A DNA stretch of 6,286 nucleotides from Gammaproteobacteria bacterium (lineage in GTDB: Bacteria > Pseudomonadota > Gammaproteobacteria > Steroidobacterales > GCA-2729495). The stretch spans positions 1 through 6,286 of the forward strand of contig JAUIEY010000115.1 in assembly GCA_030429685.1 (NCBI GenBank), in the 5' to 3' direction. Shown one piece after another: positions 1-5,261 of this stretch. A program made the position numbers and the translations under genes. The number at the start of each line of letters is the position of its first letter. Position 1 is the first letter of the stretch. The notes under the pieces are model-generated. The model did not search any database. It saw only the letters and a list, made by a program, of their open reading frames with translations, and was not told the origin of the DNA.

Positions 1-105
1 CATGGCCGAACCCAGCACCGGGGCAATCAATGCCACGCCGGTCACGCGCAGCATGCCCCACATCAGGGTGACCAGCAGATCAGCAAGTGCGGGCAGCGTG
101 GTCAT
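1..105 (-). CDS. fliR: Flagellar export gate protein FliR, N-terminal 35 residues (cut by window edge)
   Basis: Only the first 35 codons lie in the window; the gene runs off the left edge. FliR is a polytopic inner-membrane protein that joins FliP and FliQ in the helical export-gate complex of the flagellar type III secretion system. The visible residues give a short polar start (MTTLPALADLL) leading into a hydrophobic first helix with MLRVTG (18-23) and APVLGS (28-33). This resembles the family pattern in which an LR(I/V)xG motif is followed by AP(I/V)xG. The ATG lies 3 nt after the fliQ stop (TGACGCATG), with no clear Shine-Dalgarno sequence, so translation is probably coupled to fliQ. The assignment rests on the short match plus its position directly after fliQ, the usual order. 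flhB would be expected next, outside the window. Confidence 0.9.
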   Translation of the reverse strand, partial: MTTLPALADLLVTLMWGMLRVTGVALIAPVLGSAM

Positions 106-108
106 GCG

Positions 109-378
109 TCAGCCGACCATCCCCGGGATGGCGCCGAACAGCGACTGGGTGTACTGAGTAATCAGCTGCAGCATCCAGGGTCCCGCCACCACCAGCGTAA
201 TGACCAGCACCAGCAGCTTGGGAATAAAGCTCAGGGTCATTTCGTTAATTTGCGTGGCAGCCTGCAGCACACCGATAAACACACCGGTGGCGAGCGCACT
301 GATCAGCAAAGGCGCAGCCAGCAGCGTAGCTACAGTCAGAGACTCGCGGGCGACGGTAAGAACAGTTTCGGGTGTCAT
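109..378 (-). CDS. fliQ: Flagellar export gate protein FliQ
   Basis: FliQ is a small two-helix membrane protein; several copies wrap around the FliP-FliR core of the export gate in the inner membrane. The 89-residue length equals that of the E. coli protein. The N-terminus (MTPETVLTVARESL) is typical. Two hydrophobic segments at about 14-39 and 48-73 are joined by the conserved loop ATQINEMTLSFIPK (41-54). The open frame extends upstream to 459, but that extension overlaps the end of fliP in another frame and lacks FliQ-like sequence. The ATG at 378 is therefore chosen, supported by a GGAG (392-389) ten bases upstream. It begins 16 nt after the fliP stop and its own stop is 3 nt from fliR. 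No unusual residues are seen. Confidence 0.97.
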   Translation of the reverse strand: MTPETVLTVARESLTVATLLAAPLLISALATGVFIGVLQAATQINEMTLSFIPKLLVLVITLVVAGPWMLQLITQYTQSLFGAIPGMVG

Positions 379-394
379 GGCAGCGGCGCTCCGG

Positions 395-1138
395 CTAAAG
401 AATGGAAAAACTGGATGCCAGCGTGCCCACCAGCAACGTCCAGCCATCAACCAGCACAAACAGCATGATCTTGAAAGGCAGCGAGATCAGCATCGGTGAC
501 AGCATCATCATGCCCATGGACATGAGTACGCTCGACACCACGAGGTCAATAATCAAAAACGGAATAAAAGTCAGAAAGCCTATCTGGAATGCTGTCTTGA
601 GCTCACTGGTCAGAAAGCTCGGCATCAGCACGGTCAGCGGAATGTCATCGGTAGACTCGAAACCTTCATAGCCGGCCAGCCCGGAAAACATGGCAATGTC
701 CGGCTCACGCGTCTGACCCAGCATGAATTCACGCATGGGTTTCTGCGCCTGCATGGCGGCCTCGTCTATTTCCATGCTGCCTGCCATGTAGGGGCCGACT
801 GCGTCGTCATAGACCTTGGTCAGCACCGGGCTCATGATGAACAGACTCAGAAATAATGCGAGTCCCACCAGCACATTATTCGGCGGCGTCTGCGGCATGC
901 CCAGCGCCTGTCGCAGTATGGCCAGCACAATAATGATGCGGGTAAAGGAGGTGGTAGCGAGCACCAGTGACGGCAGCAGTGTCAGCGCTGTCATGATCAG
1001 CAGGATTTGCAGGCTTACCGACCAGGTGCGGCCGCCGTCGCCCTCTTCCAGCAGCGATACCGCGGGAATACCGGTCTGCTGCGCCCATGCCGCATCACCG
1101 ATCAGCAGCAACACCAGAATCCCTGCCGCGTATTTCAT
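395..1138 (-). CDS. fliP: Flagellar export gate protein FliP
   Basis: FliP is the central, ring-forming membrane subunit of the flagellar export gate. With the start chosen here it is 247 residues (E. coli 245). It has a cleavable signal peptide of about 19 residues (MKYAAGILVLLLIGDAAWA). Conserved motifs follow in order: TSFTRIIIVLAILRQALG (63-80), TPPNNVL with LFLSLFIMSPV, REFML (136-140), TSELKTAFQIGF (177-188), FIPFLIIDLVVSSVLMSMG and the methionine cluster MMM (210-212) that belongs to the gate's Met loop. The C-terminus LPFKIMLFVLVDGWTLLVGTL is canonical. An in-frame ATG at 1162, 7 nt after fliO, would add MTQQGQGL. The start at 1138 is preferred because AGGGA (1146-1142) precedes it and MK gives a normal signal-peptide n-region. 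The periplasmic loop (about 105-160) is the most variable part. All expected family features are present. Confidence 0.97.
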   Translation of the reverse strand: MKYAAGILVLLLIGDAAWAQQTGIPAVSLLEEGDGGRTWSVSLQILLIMTALTLLPSLVLATTSFTRIIIVLAILRQALGMPQTPPNNVLVGLALFLSLFIMSPVLTKVYDDAVGPYMAGSMEIDEAAMQAQKPMREFMLGQTREPDIAMFSGLAGYEGFESTDDIPLTVLMPSFLTSELKTAFQIGFLTFIPFLIIDLVVSSVLMSMGMMMLSPMLISLPFKIMLFVLVDGWTLLVGTLASSFSIL

Positions 1139-1141
1139 CAA

Positions 1142-1146
1142 TCCCT
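1142..1146 (-). promoter_or_regulatory. Ribosome binding site deciding the fliP start
   Basis: AGGGA on the minus strand lies just before the ATG at 1138 (AGG followed by five bases). The alternative ATG at 1162 has only CGCCGGG before it. This favours the shorter FliP, which matches the family length. It is an inference from spacing only. Confidence 0.5.
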
Positions 1147-1169
1147 GACCCTGTTGTGTCATCCCGGCG

Positions 1170-1649
1170 CTATCCCTGCTCCGCTGCCTCGGCCATTGCG
1201 GCGGCTGGTTTCGCTTCCGCCCGTTCCGCCATCCCCAGCGAAAAAGCCGTTGCCGAGGTAGGTTTTTCCATCACGTGCAGTGCACGCATGCCGGCCGGAC
1301 TGACCCCGACCAACACCTCTTCCTGACCTACCCGCAGCAGCACCACGCGGTCTTTCGGACCCAGCGACAGACCGCTGACAATCTGAATCAAACCGCCCTG
1401 CATCTGGCCGCCGCGAAAGCGCCTGGCCAGCCAGGCAAGTACGCCGACCAGCGCCAGCACCGCGGCCAGGCTGACAACCATGCGCAGCAGCGGCCCGGTC
1501 ATGCTTTCCAACTCGCTGCCCGGCACAATAGCGGTAGCCTGTTCGGCCGCGACTTCCTGTCCGAAGCACAGCGTTGCCAGACAACCGCCGACCAGCACCA
1601 GCAGGGCGCGCACCAGGGGCAAAAATGACTTTGGCGGATGCAGCTTCAT
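1170..1649 (-). CDS. fliO: Flagellar export gate assembly protein FliO
   Basis: FliO is a membrane protein that helps FliP assemble into a stable gate complex and is not part of the finished gate. This 159-residue protein has an N-terminal hydrophobic segment (about 9-29, after a basic n-region with K2, K7 and R14) that looks like a signal peptide ending near CFGQE. A short periplasmic stretch follows, then a transmembrane helix at about 54-76 ending in the positive patch ARRFRG. A small cytoplasmic domain comes next, with IQIVSGLSLGPKDRVVLLRVG (88-108) and VLVGVSPAGMRALHVM (112-127), the FliO/MopB family signature. The tail (133-159) is Ala/Glu rich and poorly conserved. The ATG is 7 nt after the fliN stop, with no good Shine-Dalgarno sequence, suggesting coupled translation. 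FliO is weakly conserved, so the context adds much weight. Confidence 0.93.
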   Translation of the reverse strand: MKLHPPKSFLPLVRALLVLVGGCLATLCFGQEVAAEQATAIVPGSELESMTGPLLRMVVSLAAVLALVGVLAWLARRFRGGQMQGGLIQIVSGLSLGPKDRVVLLRVGQEEVLVGVSPAGMRALHVMEKPTSATAFSLGMAERAEAKPAAAMAEAAEQG

Positions 1650-1656
1650 GCCCGGA

Positions 1657-2046
1657 TCAGGCGACGGCCTGACCTTTTTTCGCCTGCGACACCACTTCGG
1701 TCAGGCGAATACCAAACTTGTCGTTGACCACCACAAGTTCACCGCGTGCCACCAGCGCTCCGTTCACCAGCACATCAAGCGGATCGCCGGCCTTGCGGTC
1801 CAGCTCCACAACCGCTCCCTGATTCAGCCGCAGCAACTCGCCGACGCTCATCTTGGCGCGGCCGACTTCCAGCGACAGCGTCACCGGCACATCCAGAATG
1901 ACGTCAATATCGGGCTCCGCAGACGGGCCGCCGGCTGCAGCACCGTCCGGCACTTTTTCAAATGCCGGCGCCTGAAAATCCTTGTCACTGCCTGACGGCG
2001 GCGTGCCCTGGCCCGATTCCGTATCCGTGGTATTGGACTCAACCAT
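1657..2046 (-). CDS. fliN: Flagellar motor switch protein FliN
   Basis: FliN is the SpoA-fold subunit at the base of the cytoplasmic C-ring. It takes part in switching rotation and docks the FliH-FliI export complex. The 129 residues (E. coli 137) split into a polar, disordered N-terminus (1-45, rich in S, T, G, D and P) and the SpoA domain (46-122). The latter has the near-invariant pattern DVPVTLSLEVGRAKMSVGEL, LNQGAVVELDR, GDPLDVLVNG, VARGEL and VVVNDKFGIRLTEVV. Its ATG overlaps the fliM stop by 8 nt (ATGGTTGA) and carries a strong AGGAG (2057-2053) seven bases upstream, inside fliM. This fits the higher FliN:FliM stoichiometry of the C-ring, though that link is inference. A short KK-containing tail ends the protein. 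Confidence 0.98.
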   Translation of the reverse strand: MVESNTTDTESGQGTPPSGSDKDFQAPAFEKVPDGAAAGGPSAEPDIDVILDVPVTLSLEVGRAKMSVGELLRLNQGAVVELDRKAGDPLDVLVNGALVARGELVVVNDKFGIRLTEVVSQAKKGQAVA

Positions 2047-3022
2047 TTCGTACTCCTGCTTTTACGCGGCTGACCTGACGGGTCACCTGCACTGCATTAA
2101 CATCCCTGATAGTTCCGAAAGACCCTTCCATAACCGGCTGCTCGCCGGCCATCAGCATGACCATGCCGGGCTCTTCAATCGGAATTACGTCGCCCGGCTT
2201 GGCGGTGGTCAGATCGCGCAAGCTCACCTCGGTGCGTGCCAGCACCGCCCGCAAAGTCACTTCTGCATCCTTGACGTCCTCGCGAATCTGCTGCCGCCAG
2301 CCGCCGGCCTTGCCGGTACCGTTGGCGCCGGTTTCCTTACCCACAAACTGCATCGGTTCGATCAGCGCCGACGGCAGTGAAATGTCCAGCTTCAGAGCGC
2401 GTTCGCCGATCTGAAAGAAAAACGGTGTTATCGACATGGAATCGGAATCTGCGGCGATGGAAAGAAACAGCGGATTGCTTTCCGATTTGCCCAGTACAAA
2501 ATTCAGATCCACCAGCGGGCGCCAGGAATCCTCCATGTCCCTGACCAGCGTTTCGATAAAGCGCCGCACCATGCGCTCTTCCATGGCGGTAAATTCAACA
2601 AAATCGGGCGGCCGGTCAGCACTGCCGTCACCGCCGAAAAACAGATCCACCAGCGTATAAATGAACTGCGAATCCATGGACATGGCGCCGCGCAGACCCA
2701 GCGGCCGGATTTCCAGTTCATGCAGGCTGGCCGGCACGGCCAGACCTCGCAGGTAATAACCCCAGCGCACCACGGTGGGTGACTCGGTCGTCACGTCTAC
2801 GGTCTGGCGAAAAAACCGCCGCCCGGACAAACGGAAGCGACTGACCATGCGCTCGGCGATGGATTCCAGCGCCGGCGCACGATCGCGAAACACCCGTTCC
2901 CAGTGATCGGGATCCAGCGCGCGGACGCCGCCGGCGTCTGCGGACGGCGAAGCATCTCCGCTCGCTGCACTGTCACGCAGTGCTGCCGCTTCTTCTCCCG
3001 TCAGGACTTCGTCCGATTCCAT
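2039..3022 (-). CDS. fliM: Flagellar motor switch protein FliM
   Basis: FliM forms the wall of the C-ring, binds FliG above and FliN below, and receives phospho-CheY. The 327-residue length is close to E. coli (334). An N-terminal peptide SDEVLTGEEAAALRDS (3-18) sits where the CheY-docking motif LSQxEIDALL normally is, but it is degenerate. A Ser/Ala/Gly linker follows (19-32). The CheC-like middle domain (about 34-225) starts with VRALDPDHWERVFRDRAPALE and contains FFGGDG (118-123), the GGxG motif that contacts FliG. The C-terminal SpoA domain (about 240-320) has LTTAKPGDVIPIEEP (261-275). The PLRGTAL-type motif of relatives reads PLGLRGAM here (97-104). The start lies 32 nt after fliL behind a weak ribosome site (GAAACGGGT). 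The stop overlaps fliN by 8 nt. Confidence 0.97.
   Translation of the reverse strand: MESDEVLTGEEAAALRDSAASGDASPSADAGGVRALDPDHWERVFRDRAPALESIAERMVSRFRLSGRRFFRQTVDVTTESPTVVRWGYYLRGLAVPASLHELEIRPLGLRGAMSMDSQFIYTLVDLFFGGDGSADRPPDFVEFTAMEERMVRRFIETLVRDMEDSWRPLVDLNFVLGKSESNPLFLSIAADSDSMSITPFFFQIGERALKLDISLPSALIEPMQFVGKETGANGTGKAGGWRQQIREDVKDAEVTLRAVLARTEVSLRDLTTAKPGDVIPIEEPGMVMLMAGEQPVMEGSFGTIRDVNAVQVTRQVSRVKAGVRNG
2053..2057 (-). promoter_or_regulatory. Strong ribosome binding site of fliN inside fliM
   Basis: AGGAG is read on the minus strand, seven bases before the fliN ATG at 2046. It is the best Shine-Dalgarno match among the start sites in this window and lies within the last codons of fliM. 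It suggests efficient independent initiation at fliN rather than coupling alone. Confidence 0.75.
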
Positions 3023-3054
3023 ACCCGTTTCTGATTAACCGCGAAGTGAGTGCA

Positions 3055-3618
3055 CTACTGCACCACGAAAGACGTGAAGTACAGATCTTCAAGTTCGCCC
3101 AGCGCTTCATCGGGCTTCACCGGCCCCATTTGCTCAAGAATGGCCTGCACTTCGCTGAGCGCTTCCTGACGCAGCTTTTCCTTGCCTTCGCTGCTGGTCA
3201 GCTCGGAAATCTGTTTGCGTCCGAGCAACATCAGCAGGTTGTTGCGAATTACCGGGGTATGCGTCACCACGGCATTCAGTGCTGACTGCTGCCGGGACAT
3301 CACTTCGACGGTGATCTGCAGAAACCGGATGGATTCGCCGTCGTCGATACTGGCTACCAGCGGCGGGTCCAGTGCCAGATAAATCGGCGGCCCCTTGGGT
3401 TCTTCCTCAGCCGCTGCATCGCCGCCCTCCTCTTCACCGGCGGCCACCGCAGCAGCTCCCGGCGCAAGGCCCGGCATGAAATCGCGCACGATGACATTGG
3501 TTGCAAGGTTGCCGGCAATAACCAGCACCAGGATGCCGACGGCATTGATGATCTTGCCGACCATACCGCCACCTGATTTCGCCTCGGCGGCCGGCGCGGC
3601 CTCGTTTTCGTCTGCCAT
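3055..3618 (-). CDS. fliL: Flagellar basal-body-associated protein FliL
   Basis: FliL is a single-pass inner-membrane protein that surrounds stator units and supports motor torque, especially under load. The 187-residue protein has a short cytoplasmic N-terminus (1-18), a transmembrane helix at about 19-45 (KIINAVGILVLVIAG with N37 and N41 near its end), and a low-complexity Ala/Glu linker (50-76). The periplasmic FliL domain (77-187) contains PPIYLALDPPLVASI, SIRFLQITVEVMSR, RNNLLMLLGRKQISEL and the hallmark C-terminus LYFTSFVVQ. E. coli FliL is 154 residues; most of the excess is the linker and N-terminus. It is the first gene after the sigma-54 promoter centred near 3671, with a predicted leader of about 34 nt. 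A weak GGAA/AGAGA ribosome site precedes the ATG. It heads the fliLMNOPQR unit. Confidence 0.97.
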   Translation of the reverse strand: MADENEAAPAAEAKSGGGMVGKIINAVGILVLVIAGNLATNVIVRDFMPGLAPGAAAVAAGEEEGGDAAAEEEPKGPPIYLALDPPLVASIDDGESIRFLQITVEVMSRQQSALNAVVTHTPVIRNNLLMLLGRKQISELTSSEGKEKLRQEALSEVQAILEQMGPVKPDEALGELEDLYFTSFVVQ

Positions 3619-3661
3619 ATCTCTGTTTCCGGTTGATCCAGCTAGAATTCGCTCTATTAAC

Positions 3662-3678
3662 TAGCAAGACTCATGCCA
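3662..3678 (-). promoter_or_regulatory. Sigma-54 (RpoN) promoter of fliL operon
   Basis: The minus strand reads TGGCATGAGTCTTGCTA. The -24 GG (3677-3676) and -12 GC (3665-3664) have the strict ten-base spacing of sigma-54 promoters, and the match to TGGCAYR-N4-TTGCW is complete. The predicted transcription start is a G near 3652, giving a leader of about 34 nt before fliL. In Pseudomonas aeruginosa the fliL operon is known to depend on RpoN and the enhancer-binding protein FleQ. A similar arrangement is inferred here; no activator gene lies in the window. Confidence 0.85.
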
Positions 3679-3689
3679 AGACACGGGCA

Positions 3690-3730
3690 GGCTTTTTTTA
3701 ACTTATTTTTCAGTAAGTTATATTCAAGCC
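3690..3730. repeat. AT-rich compound inverted repeat upstream of the fliL promoter
   Basis: Perfect 7-base arms TAACTTA (3699-3705) and TAAGTTA (3714-3720) surround an 8-base spacer. They are flanked by a second pair, GGCTT (3690-3694) and AAGCC (3726-3730). The stretch also carries A/T tracts of seven and five bases. Its centre is about 58 bp upstream of the predicted fliL transcription start. In neither direction is the hairpin directly followed by a clean T-tract, so an operator, bend or activator site is more likely than a terminator. The binding protein is unknown. Confidence 0.55.
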
Positions 3731-3732
3731 AG

Positions 3733-3775
3733 AAAAACGCGGGGCGGCGCATGCCAATGCCTTGGCTTGCCCCGC
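3733..3775 (-). terminator. Rho-independent terminator after fliK
   Basis: Read on the minus strand, a 7-bp GC stem (GCGGGGC at 3775-3769 with GCCCCGC at 3745-3739) encloses a second perfect 5-bp stem (GCCAA/TTGGC, 3766-3753, loop GGCA). It is followed after one G by five T (3737-3733). It starts about 20 nt past the fliK stop and lies upstream of the fliL promoter, so it would end fliK transcripts and insulate the fliL operon. The T-tract is short and termination may be partial. Confidence 0.75.
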
Positions 3776-3796
3776 AGCGGCGAGTCAATTTATTGG

Positions 3797-5170
3797 CTAG
3801 ACGTAAATGTCCAGACCACTGCTGGGACCGGACGCAGCGGCAGTCGGCACAGCGAAGGCGGCCAGCCCGGCAGCTTCATGCTCGCGCAGGTTGGCAGCGG
3901 CATGGTCACGCGCGGCATCATGACCGGCTGCCTGGTCACCGCGCGCCTCGACGTCCGCCTGGGTGAGTTCCAGCCCCTGCGCGGCAAACATCTCGCGCAG
4001 TCGCGGCAGCGCGGCTTCCAGTGCCTCACGGGTCTGACTGTGCTGGGCGCCGAACCAGACCTGGGCGCGGTCATCCTCGACATTGACGTGAATTTCCAGC
4101 GGCCCCAGATGCGCCGGGCTCAGCCGCAGCCGCGCAACTTCCACACCATTGTCGGCCATCATCAGCAGACGCTGGCCCAGACCTGCGGACCAGACCTGCT
4201 GACCCGCATCACCAGTCTGCAGACGCAACGGCGGCAGATTCGGCAAATCCCGCGACGCACTTTCGCCACCCGTCAACTGCGTCAGCGGTAAAGTAAAAAT
4301 CTCGCTGCCGCGCGCCAGCGCGCCGGCCGCAGTCGGTGCAGATAATTCCGGCGTTGCCGTCAACCGTGCAGACGTTTTACCGCTCAATTCAAGCCACTGG
4401 TGCAGGGTGTCGGGCCGCACCGGCATTTCGGCAAGCGCGCCGGTTGCTGCACGCGCGCCGGGTTCGGTGGCCATGCTCCGTTGCAAGGTCTCGGCAACCT
4501 GCAATGCGGCCGCTGCAGTTGCGGTCGGCGCAACGTCGCCGGCTTTGCCCGGAACCCGCAAAACCTGCGCCATAGCGTGCTCTGCACCCTGCCGTTGCGC
4601 GGCAGCTTCCGGCAACTGCGGTCCGGCCCTGTCAGGCGCCAATGCAACCGACAAAGCCGCCGACAAATCCGCCTGCACTCCGGCTCCGCCAGTCGCCGAT
4701 CCGGCTGCCCGGTTGTCCGCCGGCGGCGTCGCGCGCGGCAATGCCGTCACATCGGCAGCAACCGCGGCGTCATCCGGCTGAGCACTCGGCACGGCCGGCG
4801 GCGGCGCATTGCGCAATTCGGACCGCGCAAGCGGCAACAAATTGCCGCTGCCCGGCAATGTTTTGCCGCCTGCCGGCAATGACCCCGGCACCGGTGTGCC
4901 GGCGGGCGCAGCGGGAGCTGCAGCGAAAAATAGCGCTGGTTGTTCTGCATCGACCTGCGCGGACGCGGTGACAAAGCCGGCGCCGGTCTCCGGCGAGCCG
5001 GCCAGCAGCTCCCGCAGTCGCTGCTGAAAGCCTGTATCCGCATGACCCGGCGGATTTTGCGCTGCAAGACGGCCGGACGCGACACCGCCGGCCAGGACAT
5101 CCCGGCCGGTCAGTCCGGCACTGGCCAGCAGGCCAGGCAACAGTACTTGTTGTGCGGCTGAATCAGTCAA
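3797..5170 (-). CDS. fliK: Flagellar hook-length control protein FliK
   Basis: FliK is secreted through the growing hook, measures its length and switches the export gate from hook to filament substrates by touching FlhB. The 457-residue protein has the family layout: a long Ala/Pro/Gly-rich, weakly conserved ruler region (about 1-310) and a compact C-terminal Flg_hook domain (about 320-412). That domain has VARLRLSPAHLGPLEIHVNV (345-364), QVWFGAQHSQTREALEAALP and LREMFAAQGLELTQADV (391-407). A disordered His/Ala tail ends in DIYV. The start is taken as TTG at 5170, the first possible start after the in-frame TAA at 5179. No ATG occurs until codon 200, and no convincing Shine-Dalgarno sequence is seen. 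It has its own sigma-54 promoter and terminator, so it is probably monocistronic. The exact N-terminus is uncertain; the identity is firm. Confidence 0.95.
   Translation of the reverse strand: MTDSAAQQVLLPGLLASAGLTGRDVLAGGVASGRLAAQNPPGHADTGFQQRLRELLAGSPETGAGFVTASAQVDAEQPALFFAAAPAAPAGTPVPGSLPAGGKTLPGSGNLLPLARSELRNAPPPAVPSAQPDDAAVAADVTALPRATPPADNRAAGSATGGAGVQADLSAALSVALAPDRAGPQLPEAAAQRQGAEHAMAQVLRVPGKAGDVAPTATAAAALQVAETLQRSMATEPGARAATGALAEMPVRPDTLHQWLELSGKTSARLTATPELSAPTAAGALARGSEIFTLPLTQLTGGESASRDLPNLPPLRLQTGDAGQQVWSAGLGQRLLMMADNGVEVARLRLSPAHLGPLEIHVNVEDDRAQVWFGAQHSQTREALEAALPRLREMFAAQGLELTQADVEARGDQAAGHDAARDHAAANLREHEAAGLAAFAVPTAAASGPSSGLDIYV
4830..4881. repeat. Cluster of small palindromes and a 21-bp tandem repeat inside fliK
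   Basis: AGCGGCAA (4830-4837) and TTGCCGCT (4842-4849) form a perfect 8-bp hairpin with a four-base loop. The 19-mers at 4842-4860 and 4863-4881 both start TTGCCGC and end CGGCAATG. They repeat at a 21-bp period and are themselves palindromic. In FliK they encode the degenerate heptads LPAGGKT (98-104) and LPGSGNL (105-111). This looks like local slippage or duplication in the ruler region. Confidence 0.55.
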
Positions 5171-5204
5171 AACGGCTTAGGCACTCACTTCACCCTGGTA
5201 TAGG

Positions 5205-5221
5205 AAGCAAGTTGCGTGCCA
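5205..5221 (-). promoter_or_regulatory. Sigma-54 (RpoN) promoter of fliK
   Basis: The minus strand reads TGGCACGCAACTTGCTT, a full match to the sigma-54 consensus TGGCACG-N4-TTGCW. The -24 GG is at 5220-5219 and the -12 GC at 5208-5207. The predicted start is a G near 5195, leaving a leader of about 25 nt to the TTG start of fliK. It lies in the 91-nt gap after fliJ, consistent with fliK being a separate RpoN-dependent unit as in Pseudomonas aeruginosa. The activator is not in the window. Confidence 0.9.
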
Positions 5222-5234
5222 TTTTCGACGCATT

Positions 5235-5255
5235 GCGGCAGCCGACGCTGCCCGC
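5235..5255. other. GC-rich hairpin between fliJ and fliK
   Basis: GGCAGC (5237-5242) and GCTGCC (5247-5252) form a perfect stem with the loop CGAC. It is extended by a GC pair across one bulged C. It sits 6 nt past the fliJ stop and upstream of the fliK promoter. No T-tract follows on the minus strand, so it may be a transcript-stabilising 3' end or a weak, possibly factor-dependent, stop for the fliI-fliJ transcript. Confidence 0.4.
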
Positions 5256-5261
5256 TGCGAT

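Noticed and set aside
379..459. Extended FliQ start at 459
   Set aside because: It overlaps the conserved end of FliP in another frame, adds Trp/Cys-rich residues unlike FliQ, and makes the protein longer than the family's 89 residues.
1575..1600. Possible lipoprotein box (VGGC) in the FliO N-terminus
   Set aside because: The residues after the Cys remain hydrophobic (LATLCFG), unlike a mature lipoprotein, and FliO proteins are not known as lipoproteins. An ordinary signal peptide fits better.
1670..1690. Possible slippery run of six A followed by G near the end of fliN
   Set aside because: The run is phased AAA-AAA-G in the reading frame, which does not fit the X-XXY-YYZ rule for -1 frameshifting, and both fliN and fliO read normally without it.
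1480..1995. 171-codon open frame on the plus strand opposite fliO and fliN
   Set aside because: It is antisense to strongly conserved FliN sequence; the His/Gln/Arg-rich translation is typical of a shadow frame.
3767..4291. 174-codon open frame on the plus strand opposite the end of fliK
   Set aside because: It is antisense to the conserved Flg_hook domain of FliK, has a composition expected from the reverse of GC-rich coding DNA, and shows no recognisable domain or ribosome site.
5235..5255. Intrinsic terminator after fliJ
   Set aside because: The hairpin is good but no T-tract follows on the transcribed strand, so it is listed only as a hairpin.
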